Origin: Mucilaginibacter gossypii
GTDB taxonomy: Bacteria; Bacteroidota; Bacteroidia; Sphingobacteriales; Sphingobacteriaceae
Length of the DNA stretch: 64,000 nucleotides
Direction: 5' to 3'
Assembly: GCF_900100945.1 (NCBI RefSeq)
Contig: NZ_FNCG01000013.1
Location: 124,001-188,000 of the forward strand
Of the stretch, positions 1 through 7,727 are shown in pieces (the stretch's first letter is position 1; every line of letters starts with the position of its first letter). Both the position numbers and the translations under genes were made by a program. The notes beneath the pieces were generated by a model that saw only the letters and a program-made list of their open reading frames with translations, made no database searches and had not been told where the DNA came from.

Positions 1-605
1 TCCTTTTTGTCTTCTGCCTGTGTTTCTGTTTCAGCTGGTTTGGGTTTTACCATGGCAGCGTTGAAACGTGGTTTAAAGCCCGGTTTGGCAGTTGGTGCAG
101 GTGTTTCTGTTGCAGGAGCCCCAGCTTGTTGTTCCTTTTCGTTTTCAGGTGATGCTTCGCTTACTGCTGGTTTAGCTTTTGCCATAGCCGGGTTAAAGCG
201 AGGCTTGAACGTTGGTTTGGGGGCAGTTTCAGGGGATGAAGCTTCTGACGTTGGGGGTTCAACTGCCCGTTGTATAGATTCTTCGGCTGGAGCTGCAGGT
301 TTTGGTGCAGCCGGACGGAACTTCGGCGTAAAGCCAACTTTGCCCGGCGTAGCGGGTTCTGTTAAACTTTCGGTTATGGTTTGTTCGGCAAGCGGGTTTT
401 TGATATGTGCTTTTTCGGTTTTAACTTCAAGCGGAACCGGGAACCGCCGCCTTAGTTTATTAAACCAGTATTTTTTGGTATGGTCAAAACTTTTTTCGCC
501 CATTTGTTCAAAATGGTCTTTAAATTCAGAAAACAATGCCGGTTCGCCCTGTTCAAGCGCTACAAGGTCAATTCTTTTCTTCTTTAAAAATTCTTCAAAA
601 ACCAT
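1..605 (-). CDS. Hypothetical protein with repeated FKPRFN motifs (3' end outside the window)
   Basis: The minus strand is open from ATG at 603-605 to the window edge, giving the first 201 residues. Residues 1-60 are charged and probably helical (starts MVFEEFLKKKRIDLVALEQG). After that the protein is a Pro/Ala/Glu/Lys-rich low-complexity chain that carries a repeated motif three times: GFTPKFRPA, TFKPRFNPAMAK and GFKPRFNAAMVK, each about 45-50 residues apart. No signal peptide or membrane segment is visible, so it is probably cytoplasmic. It follows the DUF2442 gene on the same strand, 91 bases downstream of its stop, with a hairpin repeat between them. I do not recognise the family. The repeats could be short binding motifs on a disordered tail, but that is inference. 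Confidence 0.75.
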   Translation of the reverse strand, partial: MVFEEFLKKKRIDLVALEQGEPALFSEFKDHFEQMGEKSFDHTKKYWFNKLRRRFPVPLEVKTEKAHIKNPLAEQTITESLTEPATPGKVGFTPKFRPAAPKPAAPAEESIQRAVEPPTSEASSPETAPKPTFKPRFNPAMAKAKPAVSEASPENEKEQQAGAPATETPAPTAKPGFKPRFNAAMVKPKPAETETQAEDKK

Positions 606-613
606 TTTTGTTT

Positions 614-697
614 AGATATGAGATGTTAGATATGAGATTTGAGATAATTGAAGGTTTAGAGCCTTGTCTCATATCTCACGTCTCATATCTCAAATCT
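614..697. repeat. Palindromic intergenic element between two minus-strand genes
   Basis: Two arms of about 32 bases (614-645 and 666-697), built from repeats of AGATATGAGAT-like words, are imperfect inverted copies separated by about 20 bases. The element touches the stop codon of the DUF2442 gene and would form a long hairpin in the transcript. No T-run follows the stem, so it is not a clear terminator. Confidence 0.7.
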
Positions 698-912
698 TAT
701 AGTGTTACATCCACAGCCAGCTTGTTAAAACGGATGCCTTTTTCGGTTTGGCTCCAGTCTTCACGTTCCTCATCGGTAGCGTTTAATAACTGTGGAAACC
801 ATTCCAACGGGAAAGCCTGCGGCTTGCCACCATCAGTTTCTACAAAAAGAAGGCCGTTGGCAAAGGTAACCTTTACTTTTTTTTCTCCTTTACGTGTGTT
901 GAATAGTGGCAT
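697..912 (-). CDS. DUF2442 domain protein
   Basis: This 71-residue protein fits the small DUF2442 family in length and pattern: an N-terminal strand (FANGLLFVETDGG), a PLEWFPQLLNAT segment, and a C-terminal IRFNKLAVDV stretch that matches the usual closing strand. Family members are small and cytoplasmic. Some sit next to toxin-like DUF4160 genes, but no such partner is seen here. It is upstream of the repeat-bearing partial gene on the same strand, so the two may be co-transcribed. The function is unknown. Confidence 0.75.
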   Translation of the reverse strand: MPLFNTRKGEKKVKVTFANGLLFVETDGGKPQAFPLEWFPQLLNATDEEREDWSQTEKGIRFNKLAVDVTL

Positions 913-926
913 GATGTTTCTTCTTT

Positions 927-1019
927 ATGTCATTGCGAGGAGGAACGACGAAGCAATCGCATGCTGTACAGAGCGATGATGCTTCTGTGCGATTGCTACG
1001 CTATCGCTCGCAATGACAT
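927..1019. repeat. Palindromic repeat of the GTCATTGCGAGG family
   Basis: The ends ATGTCATTGCGAG (927-939) and CTCGCAATGACAT (1007-1019) are exact inverted copies. The interior (GCAATCGCA ... GCGATTGC) is also self-complementary, so the 93-base unit folds into one long hairpin. A second, one-sided copy of the end sequence starts at 23665. The element sits between DUF2442 and yebC. Confidence 0.8.
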
Positions 1020-1079
1020 GGTGTTTATTGTTTGAGTGGAACTAAATCGAAATCGAAATTCCGGAATCCGATACCAGGA

Positions 1080-1805
1080 TTACTCCGCCATATTATGGTA
1101 AACAGCCTGCACGTCGTCGTCTTCTTCCAAACGGTCAATCAGTTTCATAATTTCAGGCACCTGCTCTTCGCTTACAGCATGGAATGACTGCGGGATACGC
1201 TCCAGCTTGGCCGATTTTACTTCGATACCCATTTCTTCCAACGCTTTCTGCATTTTACCAAAATCTTCAAAAGCTGTATGGATTACCGCAATATCGTTGC
1301 CATTTTCATCGGCTTCAACAAATATTTCTTCCAAACCTGCGTCTATCAATTCAAGTTCAAGCTCTTCCAGGTCGCGGTCGCCCGGCTCAAAAGTGAAAAC
1401 TGATTTACGGGTAAAGATAAAATCAAGCGAGCCGGTTTTGCCTAATGAGCCACCGTATTTGGTAAAGTAGCTGCGTACGTTGGCAACAGTACGGTTAGTA
1501 TTATCGGTAGCGGTTTCAACCAACACGGCAACCCCGTAAGGCGCGTAACCTTCGTAAACAAGCTCTTCGTAATCTTTTTCGTCGCGGCTGCTGGCGCGTT
1601 TAATGGCGGCTTCAACACGGTCTTTAGGCATGTTTACGGCCTTGGCGTTTTGCACCGCGGTACGTAAGCGCGAATTGGTGTTAACATCGCCGCCGCCGGC
1701 TTTTACAGCCATTACAATTTCCTTACCTAAACGGGTAAACTGCACTGCCATTTTGGCCCAGCGCTTAAACTTTCTTTCTTTGCGGAATTCAAATGCTCTT
1801 CCCAT
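1080..1805 (-). CDS. yebC: YebC/PmpR/TACO1 family regulatory protein
   Basis: The 241-residue product is full length for the family. It opens with the family signature (MGRAFEFRKERKFKRWAKMA) and carries the conserved segments GKEIVMAVKAGG, NAKAVNMPKDRVEAAIKRA, YEGYAPYGVAVLVE and TDNTNRTVANVR. Members are cytoplasmic proteins, first described as DNA-binding regulators; several have since been linked to translation through difficult sequences, as for mitochondrial TACO1. It stands alone on the minus strand downstream of the threonine dehydrogenase gene, with 144 bases between them. The start is the ATG at 1803-1805, which gives the canonical N-terminus. Nothing unusual is seen. Confidence 0.95.
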   Translation of the reverse strand: MGRAFEFRKERKFKRWAKMAVQFTRLGKEIVMAVKAGGGDVNTNSRLRTAVQNAKAVNMPKDRVEAAIKRASSRDEKDYEELVYEGYAPYGVAVLVETATDNTNRTVANVRSYFTKYGGSLGKTGSLDFIFTRKSVFTFEPGDRDLEELELELIDAGLEEIFVEADENGNDIAVIHTAFEDFGKMQKALEEMGIEVKSAKLERIPQSFHAVSEEQVPEIMKLIDRLEEDDDVQAVYHNMAE

Positions 1806-1949
1806 GTTTTTTTAGTTCATTGTTCATGGTTGATAGTGATAGATCAACCTTGTTGTATTACAAAGCTTTGCCTTATAAAGACAAGGCGGTAAATATAATA
1901 TTTGTTTATATAATGACGGATAAAAACCTTTATCCTTTCGCCTTTAACC

Positions 1950-2903
1950 TTAAATTATCGTTTTCAAATTGGTCAACATGTCGGCCACCATTTTTGGTAA
2001 GTCATATTCCAGTTTCCAGCCCCAGTCGTTTTGCGCGTAACTGTCATCTATTGACTTTGGCCAGCTATCGGCGATGGCTTGTCGCGGGTCGTTATTACTG
2101 TAACTGATTTCAAATTTAGGGATCAGTTTTTTGATTTCAGCCGCCAGTTGTTCGGGCGTAAAGCTAATGCCAGCCAGGTTATATGATGAGCGGATGCTGA
2201 TCTGTTCGGCAGGTGCATCCATCAAACTGATGGTAGCCCTGATGGCATCATCCATATACATCATGGGCAGGGCAGTCCCTTCGGCCAGAAAGCTTTCATA
2301 GCTGCCCGTTTTTAATGCCTGGTGAAATATATGTACGGCATAATCGGTAGTGCCGCCGCCCGGATTGGCTTTCCAGCCGATCAGGCCCGGGTAACGGATA
2401 CTGCGTACATCAAGACCGTATTTATTAAAATAATATTCGCACCAGCGCTCGCCGGCCAATTTACTAAAACCATAAACCGTGTTAGGATCCATTACACAAT
2501 ACTGCGGCGTATTATGCTGCGGCGAATGCGGACCGAAAACCGCTATTGAGCTTGGCCAAAAAACTTTACTTACTTTAAACTCAACTGCAAAATCAAGCAC
2601 ATGCAGCAAACCGGTCATATTCAGGTCCCAGGCCATTTTGGGTTTTTGCTCGCCTACTGCCGAAAGAATGGCAGCTAACAGGTAAACTTGTGTTGGGCGG
2701 TGCTTATCAAATATGTGGTGCAGGTTGTCTTTATCAAGTACATTGATTAATTCAAATGGCCCGCTGCTGCCACGCATAGCATATGTTGGGCTGTTAATAT
2801 CCGAAGCTATAACCGTTTCGGCCCCGTGTATATTTCTCAAAGCCATTACCAGTTCGGTACCGATCTGGCCGTTGGCGCCTATCACTAAGATCTTTTCGCT
2901 CAT
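1950..2903 (-). CDS. L-threonine 3-dehydrogenase, SDR (epimerase-like) type
   Basis: The 317-residue protein belongs to the NAD-dependent epimerase-like SDR branch that oxidises L-threonine to 2-amino-3-oxobutyrate. It has the nucleotide-binding GANGQIG at residues 9-15, the catalytic pair in YGFSK (Tyr144, Lys148) with Ser118/119, and features typical of SDR-type TDH: YLLAAILSAVGE near residue 74, FWPSSIAVFG near 115, PGGGTTDYAV at 181-190 and LPMMYMDDAIRAT. This differs from the zinc-dependent Tdh of enterics. It is cytoplasmic. No 2-amino-3-ketobutyrate CoA ligase gene is adjacent. The substrate assignment rests on family motifs. Confidence 0.88.
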   Translation of the reverse strand: MSEKILVIGANGQIGTELVMALRNIHGAETVIASDINSPTYAMRGSSGPFELINVLDKDNLHHIFDKHRPTQVYLLAAILSAVGEQKPKMAWDLNMTGLLHVLDFAVEFKVSKVFWPSSIAVFGPHSPQHNTPQYCVMDPNTVYGFSKLAGERWCEYYFNKYGLDVRSIRYPGLIGWKANPGGGTTDYAVHIFHQALKTGSYESFLAEGTALPMMYMDDAIRATISLMDAPAEQISIRSSYNLAGISFTPEQLAAEIKKLIPKFEISYSNNDPRQAIADSWPKSIDDSYAQNDWGWKLEYDLPKMVADMLTNLKTII

Positions 2904-2910
2904 GCAATAT

Positions 2911-3551
2911 TGAGTTTACCGCGCAAAGGTAGGGTTTTTAGGTGAGTGGTTAATTAAGTTGATTAAGTGAGTGGTTGTTTTGTTTTTTGAGATTACGCCG
3001 ATTAGGGGATTGATTACGTAGATTTTTTTGTTTGTGTTGCCTGTTGGTTTAATGCTTACGGATGCTGCGTTAGCGATAGTAGCGATACCGGCCTGTGGCT
3101 AATGCCTGTGCAGTATAAGCGTATAGCGCGGGCCGCAGGCAACGCCATTATTCTGAACCTGGATTTTTACGATTTAAGGATTGTCAGGATGTTGTCTGAA
3201 ACTCGAATTAAACGAATTGTTTGAATTTCTGAAATTTTGCATGGTATTCACTTAATTCTAAAAATTCCGGTTCAGACAAATTAATCGTTTTTTAGAAGTC
3301 ACAAGTCAGCCACCCATTAGGCCTTCGCTCAAGACTTGCGCCAGTAAGGGAAAATTTTGATTCAGACAAACAAACCACTCACCTAATCAACTTAATCAAC
3401 CAGTCACCCAATGTCCACAAAAACCATAGACTTTATATTTTCAGGATAGCAAAAAAATGTGCATATTTGAGGGTTTAACTTTTAAAACACATAATTAATT
3501 AAAAACAGGCGCTGTGAAGCAGCCTGATACATTTCAAAAACAATTTAAAAA
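2911..3551. repeat. 641-base intergenic space holding a mosaic of repeats
   Basis: No gene is seen here. Arms of about 37 bases at 2941-2977 and 3371-3409 (core AAGTTGATTAAGT/CTTAATCAACTT) are imperfect inverted copies that bound about 390 bases. Inside lie a GC-rich block (about 3060-3150) and a second nested pair near 3150 and 3285 (TTCTGAACCTGGATT against AATTCCGGTTCAGA). The rest, next to asd, is AT-rich leader. It looks like layered palindromic or MITE-like elements without coding capacity. Confidence 0.6.
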
Positions 3552-4559
3552 ATGAAAGTCGCAGTAGTAGGTGCTACAGGATTAGTAGGCACCAAAATGT
3601 TGCAGGTTCTTGCAGAACGCAACTTCCCCGTTACAGAATTAATTCCCGTAGCTTCAGAAAAAAGTATTGGTAAAGAAATTACTTTTAAGGGTAAGCAGTT
3701 TAAGGTGGTTTCTGTTGAGGATGCGATTAAGATGAAGCCGGACGTAGCAATTTTCTCGGCCGGCGGAAGCACTTCATTACAGCAGGCTCCTTTATTTGCA
3801 GCTGCTGGTACAACTGTTATTGATAACTCATCGGCATGGCGTATGGACCCAACCAAAAAACTGGTTGTACCCGAAGTAAATGCTGATGTACTTACAGCCG
3901 AAGATAAGATCATCGCCAATCCAAATTGCTCAACCATACAAATGGTAGTGGCTTTAAAACCACTGCACGATAAATATAAAATTAAAAGGGTGGTAGTTTC
4001 AACCTACCAGTCGGTTACCGGTACCGGTGTTAAAGCTGTTGACCAGTTATTTAACGAGCGTAAAGGTATCGACGGCCCTAAAGTTTACCCTTACACTATC
4101 GATTTAAACGTGATCCCGCAGATTGATGTATTTACCGAAAACGGTTATACTAAAGAGGAAATGAAAATGATCCTCGAAACCAAAAAGATCATGGGCGATG
4201 ATAGCATTAAAGTAACTGCTACCACCGTGCGGATCCCGGTTATGGGTGGCCACTCGGAGTCGGTTAACATTGAGTTTGCAAATGATTTTGACCTGGCAGA
4301 AGTTCGTGAACTGTTAGCTAACGCTCCCGGCATTGTTGTGGTTGACGATACTGCTAACCTGAAATACCCTATGCCGCTCGACGCGCATGATAAAGATGAG
4401 GTATTTGTAGGCCGCATCCGTCGTGACGAAACCCAGGACAATACACTTAACTGCTGGATAGTATCTGATAACCTGCGTAAAGGTGCAGCTACTAATGCCG
4501 TGCAAATTGCCGAGTACCTTGCTGCTCAGCACTTGATTGGCCAGCCGGTTGAGGCATAA
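3552..4559 (+). CDS. asd: Aspartate-semialdehyde dehydrogenase
   Basis: The 335-residue enzyme reduces aspartyl phosphate to aspartate semialdehyde with NADPH, the branch-point step towards lysine/diaminopimelate, threonine and methionine. The Rossmann motif GATGLVG is at residues 7-13, the catalytic cysteine is Cys126 in NPNCST, and the phosphate-binding/catalytic Arg227 and His234 lie in RIPVMGGHSE. Length is normal for the bacterial family. It is cytoplasmic and appears monocistronic: it is preceded by a repeat-rich spacer and closed by a strong intrinsic terminator 19 bases after the stop. A small hairpin (CAGGC/GCCTG, about 3507-3527) lies in the leader, but I see no attenuator. Confidence 0.97.
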   Translation: MKVAVVGATGLVGTKMLQVLAERNFPVTELIPVASEKSIGKEITFKGKQFKVVSVEDAIKMKPDVAIFSAGGSTSLQQAPLFAAAGTTVIDNSSAWRMDPTKKLVVPEVNADVLTAEDKIIANPNCSTIQMVVALKPLHDKYKIKRVVVSTYQSVTGTGVKAVDQLFNERKGIDGPKVYPYTIDLNVIPQIDVFTENGYTKEEMKMILETKKIMGDDSIKVTATTVRIPVMGGHSESVNIEFANDFDLAEVRELLANAPGIVVVDDTANLKYPMPLDAHDKDEVFVGRIRRDETQDNTLNCWIVSDNLRKGAATNAVQIAEYLAAQHLIGQPVEA

Positions 4560-4578
4560 GTAAATGAGAAAATATAGG

Positions 4579-4609
4579 CCCCATAGCACACATGCTATGG
4601 GGTTTTTTT
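4579..4609 (+). terminator. Intrinsic terminator of asd
   Basis: A perfect 9-bp stem (CCCCATAGC at 4579-4587, GCTATGGGG at 4594-4602) with a 6-base loop is followed by seven T (4603-4609). It starts 19 bases after the asd stop and separates asd from the toxin-antitoxin pair. Confidence 0.93.
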
Positions 4610-4635
4610 GTGAAGAATATTTCTTAAATTTGAAT

Positions 4636-4842
4636 ATGAACGAAATATTTTTCCTTGTTGAAGAAGCGATAGAGGGCGGTTATAACGCGAGGGCAATCGG
4701 CGAGTCGATTTTTACAGAAGGAGATACGCTTGATGAGCTAAAAGCCAATATTCGCGATGCTGTCCATTGTCATTTTGATGAAGATAAGCTTCCTAAAATC
4801 ATTCGGCTCCATTTGGTTAAGGAGGAAGTGATAACCGTTTAA
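4636..4842 (+). CDS. HicB-like antitoxin
   Basis: This 68-residue protein has the HicB/UPF0150 pattern: an N-terminal strand (MNEIFFLVEEAIEGGYNAR), the GESIFTEGDTLDELKANIRDAVHCHF helix segment and a short basic end. In the family this RNase H-like fold domain neutralises HicA. I chose ATG at 4636 because the longer in-frame reading from 4564 runs through the asd terminator. It lies 17 bases upstream of the HicA-like gene, so the order is antitoxin then toxin in one operon. No C-terminal DNA-binding domain is visible, so autoregulation by this protein is uncertain. Confidence 0.8.
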   Translation: MNEIFFLVEEAIEGGYNARAIGESIFTEGDTLDELKANIRDAVHCHFDEDKLPKIIRLHLVKEEVITV

Positions 4843-4859
4843 TTTTTCTGAAAATACCT

Positions 4860-5105
4860 ATGTCTCCAAGAGCTCCCCGTGATGTTTCAGGAAAAGATCT
4901 GATCAAAGTTTTATTGAAATATGGTTACGAGGTTATAAGACAAACCGGAAGCCATATCAGGTTATCGATTACGCTTAATGATGGCGTAAAGAATATTACC
5001 ATCCCAAATCACGATCCTATAAAGTTAGGAACACTTATGGCGATCATCAATGACGTTGCGGAACAGCTGAAAATTAATAAAGAAGATATTATCAATAAAT
5101 TATAG
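4860..5105 (+). CDS. HicA/YcfA-family toxin (mRNA interferase)
   Basis: The 81-residue product shows the HicA double-stranded-RNA-binding-like fold signature: a helix (GKDLIKVLLKYGYEVIRQ), the GSHIRL strand with the conserved catalytic His32, and TIPNHDPIKLGTLMAII. HicA proteins cleave mRNA and are held inactive by HicB. The upstream small gene supplies the matching antitoxin. An intrinsic terminator begins immediately after the stop, so the two genes form a closed bicistron between asd and an unrelated gene. Length is typical. The activity itself is inferred from the family. Confidence 0.87.
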   Translation: MSPRAPRDVSGKDLIKVLLKYGYEVIRQTGSHIRLSITLNDGVKNITIPNHDPIKLGTLMAIINDVAEQLKINKEDIINKL

Positions 5106-5106
5106 G

Positions 5107-5138
5107 ATAGGGATAGTCATTTGATTATCCCTATTTTT
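5107..5138 (+). terminator. Intrinsic terminator of the hicBA-like operon
   Basis: A perfect 9-bp stem (ATAGGGATA at 5107-5115, TATCCCTAT at 5126-5134) with a 10-base loop runs into a T-run to 5138. It begins 2 bases after the toxin stop codon. Confidence 0.9.
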
Positions 5139-5156
5139 ATGCTGTAATATTGGGGT

Positions 5157-5939
5157 ATGAAAGCCTTGAACCTGATTGTTATTTTCTGTTTTATCACATC
5201 GGTTAAACTCTTCGCGCAAACACCGCAAGCTATTGAAGCCGACTTACTCAAATCATTTAAAAAGATTGAATATTGGGACGAGCAGCAAGGCAAATGGAAT
5301 GAAAATGCGGGCGATTCCCTTATTAAAGCCAATGATGCTTTTAGTAATAAATTAAAACGTTATACAGAAACCTATCCTTATACTATAAACTTACCTTTTA
5401 ACTCGCTAAAAAAAGCGCAACTTGATATTTTCACTTCGGCGGATGGATTGTTCAGGATTTACTCATGGGATACATGGACTGGAGGCACTATGCACATTTG
5501 TGCCAACGTGTTACAATACAAAGCCGGCGATAAAACAAAGTCATCTTTGATGAACAACCCAGGGGACGGCGGCGCTCCTTTTTATTCAAACTTATATACT
5601 TTCAAAGCCGGCGATAAAACTTACTATTTTGGCATTTATGGAGTTATTGAATCATCAAGATATGCCGGTACCGGGATCAGGTTATTTGCCATTCAAAACG
5701 GTGTTTTGAATAATGATGTAAAGATCATTAAAACGCAATCGGGTTTTCATAATGAAATTTTTTATGAATATGATTTTGGATCAGTGGTTGATCTGCCGTT
5801 TGAAAAACGGCCGACTATCACTTTTGATCAAACAACGCAAACTATACATGTACCGTTGGTAAATGCCAAAGCACAGGTTACTTCAAAATTTATCAAATAC
5901 AAATTCAACGGACGGTATTTTGAAAAAATAAAAAGCTAA
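5157..5939 (+). CDS. Secreted protein of unknown function, paralogue 1
   Basis: The 260-residue protein starts with a signal peptide (MKALNLIVIFCFITSVKLFAQ, cleavage likely after FA-Q). The mature part opens PQAIEADLLKSFKKIEYW and contains TSADGLFRIYSWDTWTGG, repeated YKAGDKT/FKAGDKTYYFGIYG strands and a C-terminal KYKFNGRYFEKI. It looks like an all-beta periplasmic or surface protein. It is clearly homologous to the next gene (same length, same landmarks), so the two arose by tandem duplication. I do not recognise a named domain. It follows the toxin-antitoxin terminator and has its own start 19 bases downstream. Confidence 0.85.
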   Translation: MKALNLIVIFCFITSVKLFAQTPQAIEADLLKSFKKIEYWDEQQGKWNENAGDSLIKANDAFSNKLKRYTETYPYTINLPFNSLKKAQLDIFTSADGLFRIYSWDTWTGGTMHICANVLQYKAGDKTKSSLMNNPGDGGAPFYSNLYTFKAGDKTYYFGIYGVIESSRYAGTGIRLFAIQNGVLNNDVKIIKTQSGFHNEIFYEYDFGSVVDLPFEKRPTITFDQTTQTIHVPLVNAKAQVTSKFIKYKFNGRYFEKIKS

Positions 5940-6011
5940 AAAACAGCTAACTGGCAATCATCGTAACAGAATGTCTGCCGGATTTGCTTTTTTTGTGTAT
6001 CTTGTTTACCG

Positions 6012-6794
6012 ATGAAAACCTTTAAGTTAATAATTGTTTTCTGCTGCTGCTTTTACTCAGCAAATTTGTTTGCTCAAAGTCCGCAGGCTATTGAGGCCGA
6101 TCTGTTACGGATTTTTAAAAGGGTAAACTATTACGGCTCCCACAAAAAAGAGTGGAAAGCAATTGATTCATTAGAAAAAATGAACAAGATCTTTGGCTTT
6201 AAGCTGAAGTACTATACCTCCAAATATCCCGGAACAATAAACTATCCCTTTACCGAACTGGTGAAAGAGCGGGTTGTGATAGCCACATCTGCTGATGGTT
6301 TGTTCCGTACTTATTCCTGGGATACCAGGTTGGGCAGCACCGGCTATGATTTTGATAATGTTTTGCAATACAAGGTTAGCGGCAAAGTATCGTCATCGCT
6401 TAAAATGGATTCCGTTGGCAAAAAGCATAACCCGGTTTACTGGTACTCCAAAATTTATACGCTTAAGGCCAATAACAAAGTTTATTATCTGGCAGCATAT
6501 AATTCGGTACGTTCAAGTGTTGATGCTACCCAGGGCATCCAGTTTTTTACTATCGAAAGCGGGAAGTTAAACGGTACCGTGTTACTGGTTAAAACCCAAA
6601 CCGGCATGCATAGTAAGTTATATTTTGATTATAGCTTTCTTTCGGTAGTTAATATGAAAGTGATCCCGACTATTTATTATGACGCTAAAACACAAAGCAT
6701 CCATAGTCCGTTAGTTAATGCAAACCGAGAGGTTACCCGCGACTATATCGTATATAAATTTACAGGTAAGTACTTTGAACGGGTAAAAAATTAA
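6012..6794 (+). CDS. Secreted protein of unknown function, paralogue 2
   Basis: This is also 260 residues, with a signal peptide ending NLFAQ and the same backbone as the gene upstream: PQAIEADLLRIFKRVNYYG, TSADGLFRTYSWDTRLG, a CVLQYK/VLQYKVSG region and a C-terminal YKFTGKYFERVKN. Length is identical to the first copy although the sequence has diverged considerably, which suggests an old duplication kept by selection. Its stop codon (TAA, 6792-6794) forms part of the promoter box of the following LysR gene. The function is unknown. It is probably periplasmic or surface-exposed. Confidence 0.85.
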   Translation: MKTFKLIIVFCCCFYSANLFAQSPQAIEADLLRIFKRVNYYGSHKKEWKAIDSLEKMNKIFGFKLKYYTSKYPGTINYPFTELVKERVVIATSADGLFRTYSWDTRLGSTGYDFDNVLQYKVSGKVSSSLKMDSVGKKHNPVYWYSKIYTLKANNKVYYLAAYNSVRSSVDATQGIQFFTIESGKLNGTVLLVKTQTGMHSKLYFDYSFLSVVNMKVIPTIYYDAKTQSIHSPLVNANREVTRDYIVYKFTGKYFERVKN

Positions 6795-6799
6795 CTTTG
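6792..6799 (+). promoter_or_regulatory. TAnnTTTG promoter box overlapping a stop codon
   Basis: TAACTTTG is an exact match to the Bacteroidota -7 consensus. It overlaps the stop codon of the preceding gene and ends 4 bases before the LysR ATG, so the transcript would start at or within the first codons. No matching -33 TTTG at the usual 19-21 spacing is seen. Confidence 0.6.
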
Positions 6800-6803
6800 C
6801 CCC

Positions 6804-7709
6804 ATGATCTCTTTTGCCCACCGTGTATTTATGGAAGTTGCCGCCAACCTGAGTTTCAGTAAGGCAGCCCAGGTACTGTTTATTACACAGCCGGCCATCA
6901 GCAAGCATGTGAAGGCGCTTGAAGATCAATATAAAGTGCCCCTGTTTGAGCGTAAAGGCAACAGTATCTTATTAACTGAAGCCGGAAATAAGCTAAATGA
7001 GTATTTACAGCAGGCAACAGAGATAGAGCGGAAGGTAGAGTATGATCTTTCGGTGTTAAGTAATCTTTCGCAGGCTGCCGGGCATTTGCGTTTGGGCGCA
7101 AGTACAACTATTGCCCTGTATATTTTACCTTCGATACTTTCTGGTTTTCAGCGCGAGTACGCCAATGTGGATGTACAGCTTGTAAACCGTAACAGCGAGT
7201 ACATCCTGAACGCTTTGTTAAATCATGAGGTTGATATTGGTATAATTGAGGTTGATAATAAACTCACTACCGTATCATACAAACCATTTATGAGTGATGA
7301 GGTGATCCCGGTTTGCTCGGCTAAAAGTCCGCTGGCAGGCAAGTCATTAACACTAAAGCAGTTTGTAAAAACACCCCTCGCCGTGAGAGAGCGTGGTTCG
7401 GGCACGTTGAATGCCGTATTAAAAGCCTTGTCTGCTTTGCATATTAAACCGGCCGATCTGTCGGTAAAGATCCGCCTTGGTGGTACCGAGGCTTTGAAAA
7501 ACTTCCTCCTGGCCGATCAATGCCTTGGCTTTATGCCGCGCCCATCAATTATCCGTCAATTGGCCGAAGGTGATTTGGTTGAAGTACCTATTGAAGGATT
7601 GAAAATTAAGCGTGATTTCTTTTTTATCCGCCGTAAGGGGACAGAGGATTATGGGCTGACAAGTAACTTTATAAACTACGCGTTGCAGCATACGGAAAAT
7701 CAAGGCTAA
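6804..7709 (+). CDS. LysR-family transcriptional regulator
   Basis: This is a 301-residue regulator with an N-terminal winged helix-turn-helix (residues 1-60: NLSFSKAAQVLFITQPAISK, then LFERKGNSILLTEAG) and a LysR substrate-binding domain (about 90-295: LRLGASTTIALYILPSIL, CSAKSPLAGK, VRERGSGT). LysR proteins bind DNA as tetramers and respond to a small ligand, usually acting on a divergent or adjacent gene. There is no divergent neighbour here, so the target is unclear. The PfpI-like gene 570 bases downstream is a candidate. A promoter box ends 4 bases before the start codon, implying a leaderless or near-leaderless mRNA. Confidence 0.93.
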   Translation: MISFAHRVFMEVAANLSFSKAAQVLFITQPAISKHVKALEDQYKVPLFERKGNSILLTEAGNKLNEYLQQATEIERKVEYDLSVLSNLSQAAGHLRLGASTTIALYILPSILSGFQREYANVDVQLVNRNSEYILNALLNHEVDIGIIEVDNKLTTVSYKPFMSDEVIPVCSAKSPLAGKSLTLKQFVKTPLAVRERGSGTLNAVLKALSALHIKPADLSVKIRLGGTEALKNFLLADQCLGFMPRPSIIRQLAEGDLVEVPIEGLKIKRDFFFIRRKGTEDYGLTSNFINYALQHTENQG

Positions 7710-7727
7710 ACTATTTCGAATTTAACC

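Noticed and set aside
7..615. 202-codon plus-strand frame rich in Gly/Ala/Ser
   Set aside because: It is the antisense shadow of the minus-strand gene that starts at 605, whose translation has a natural start and a regular repeated motif.
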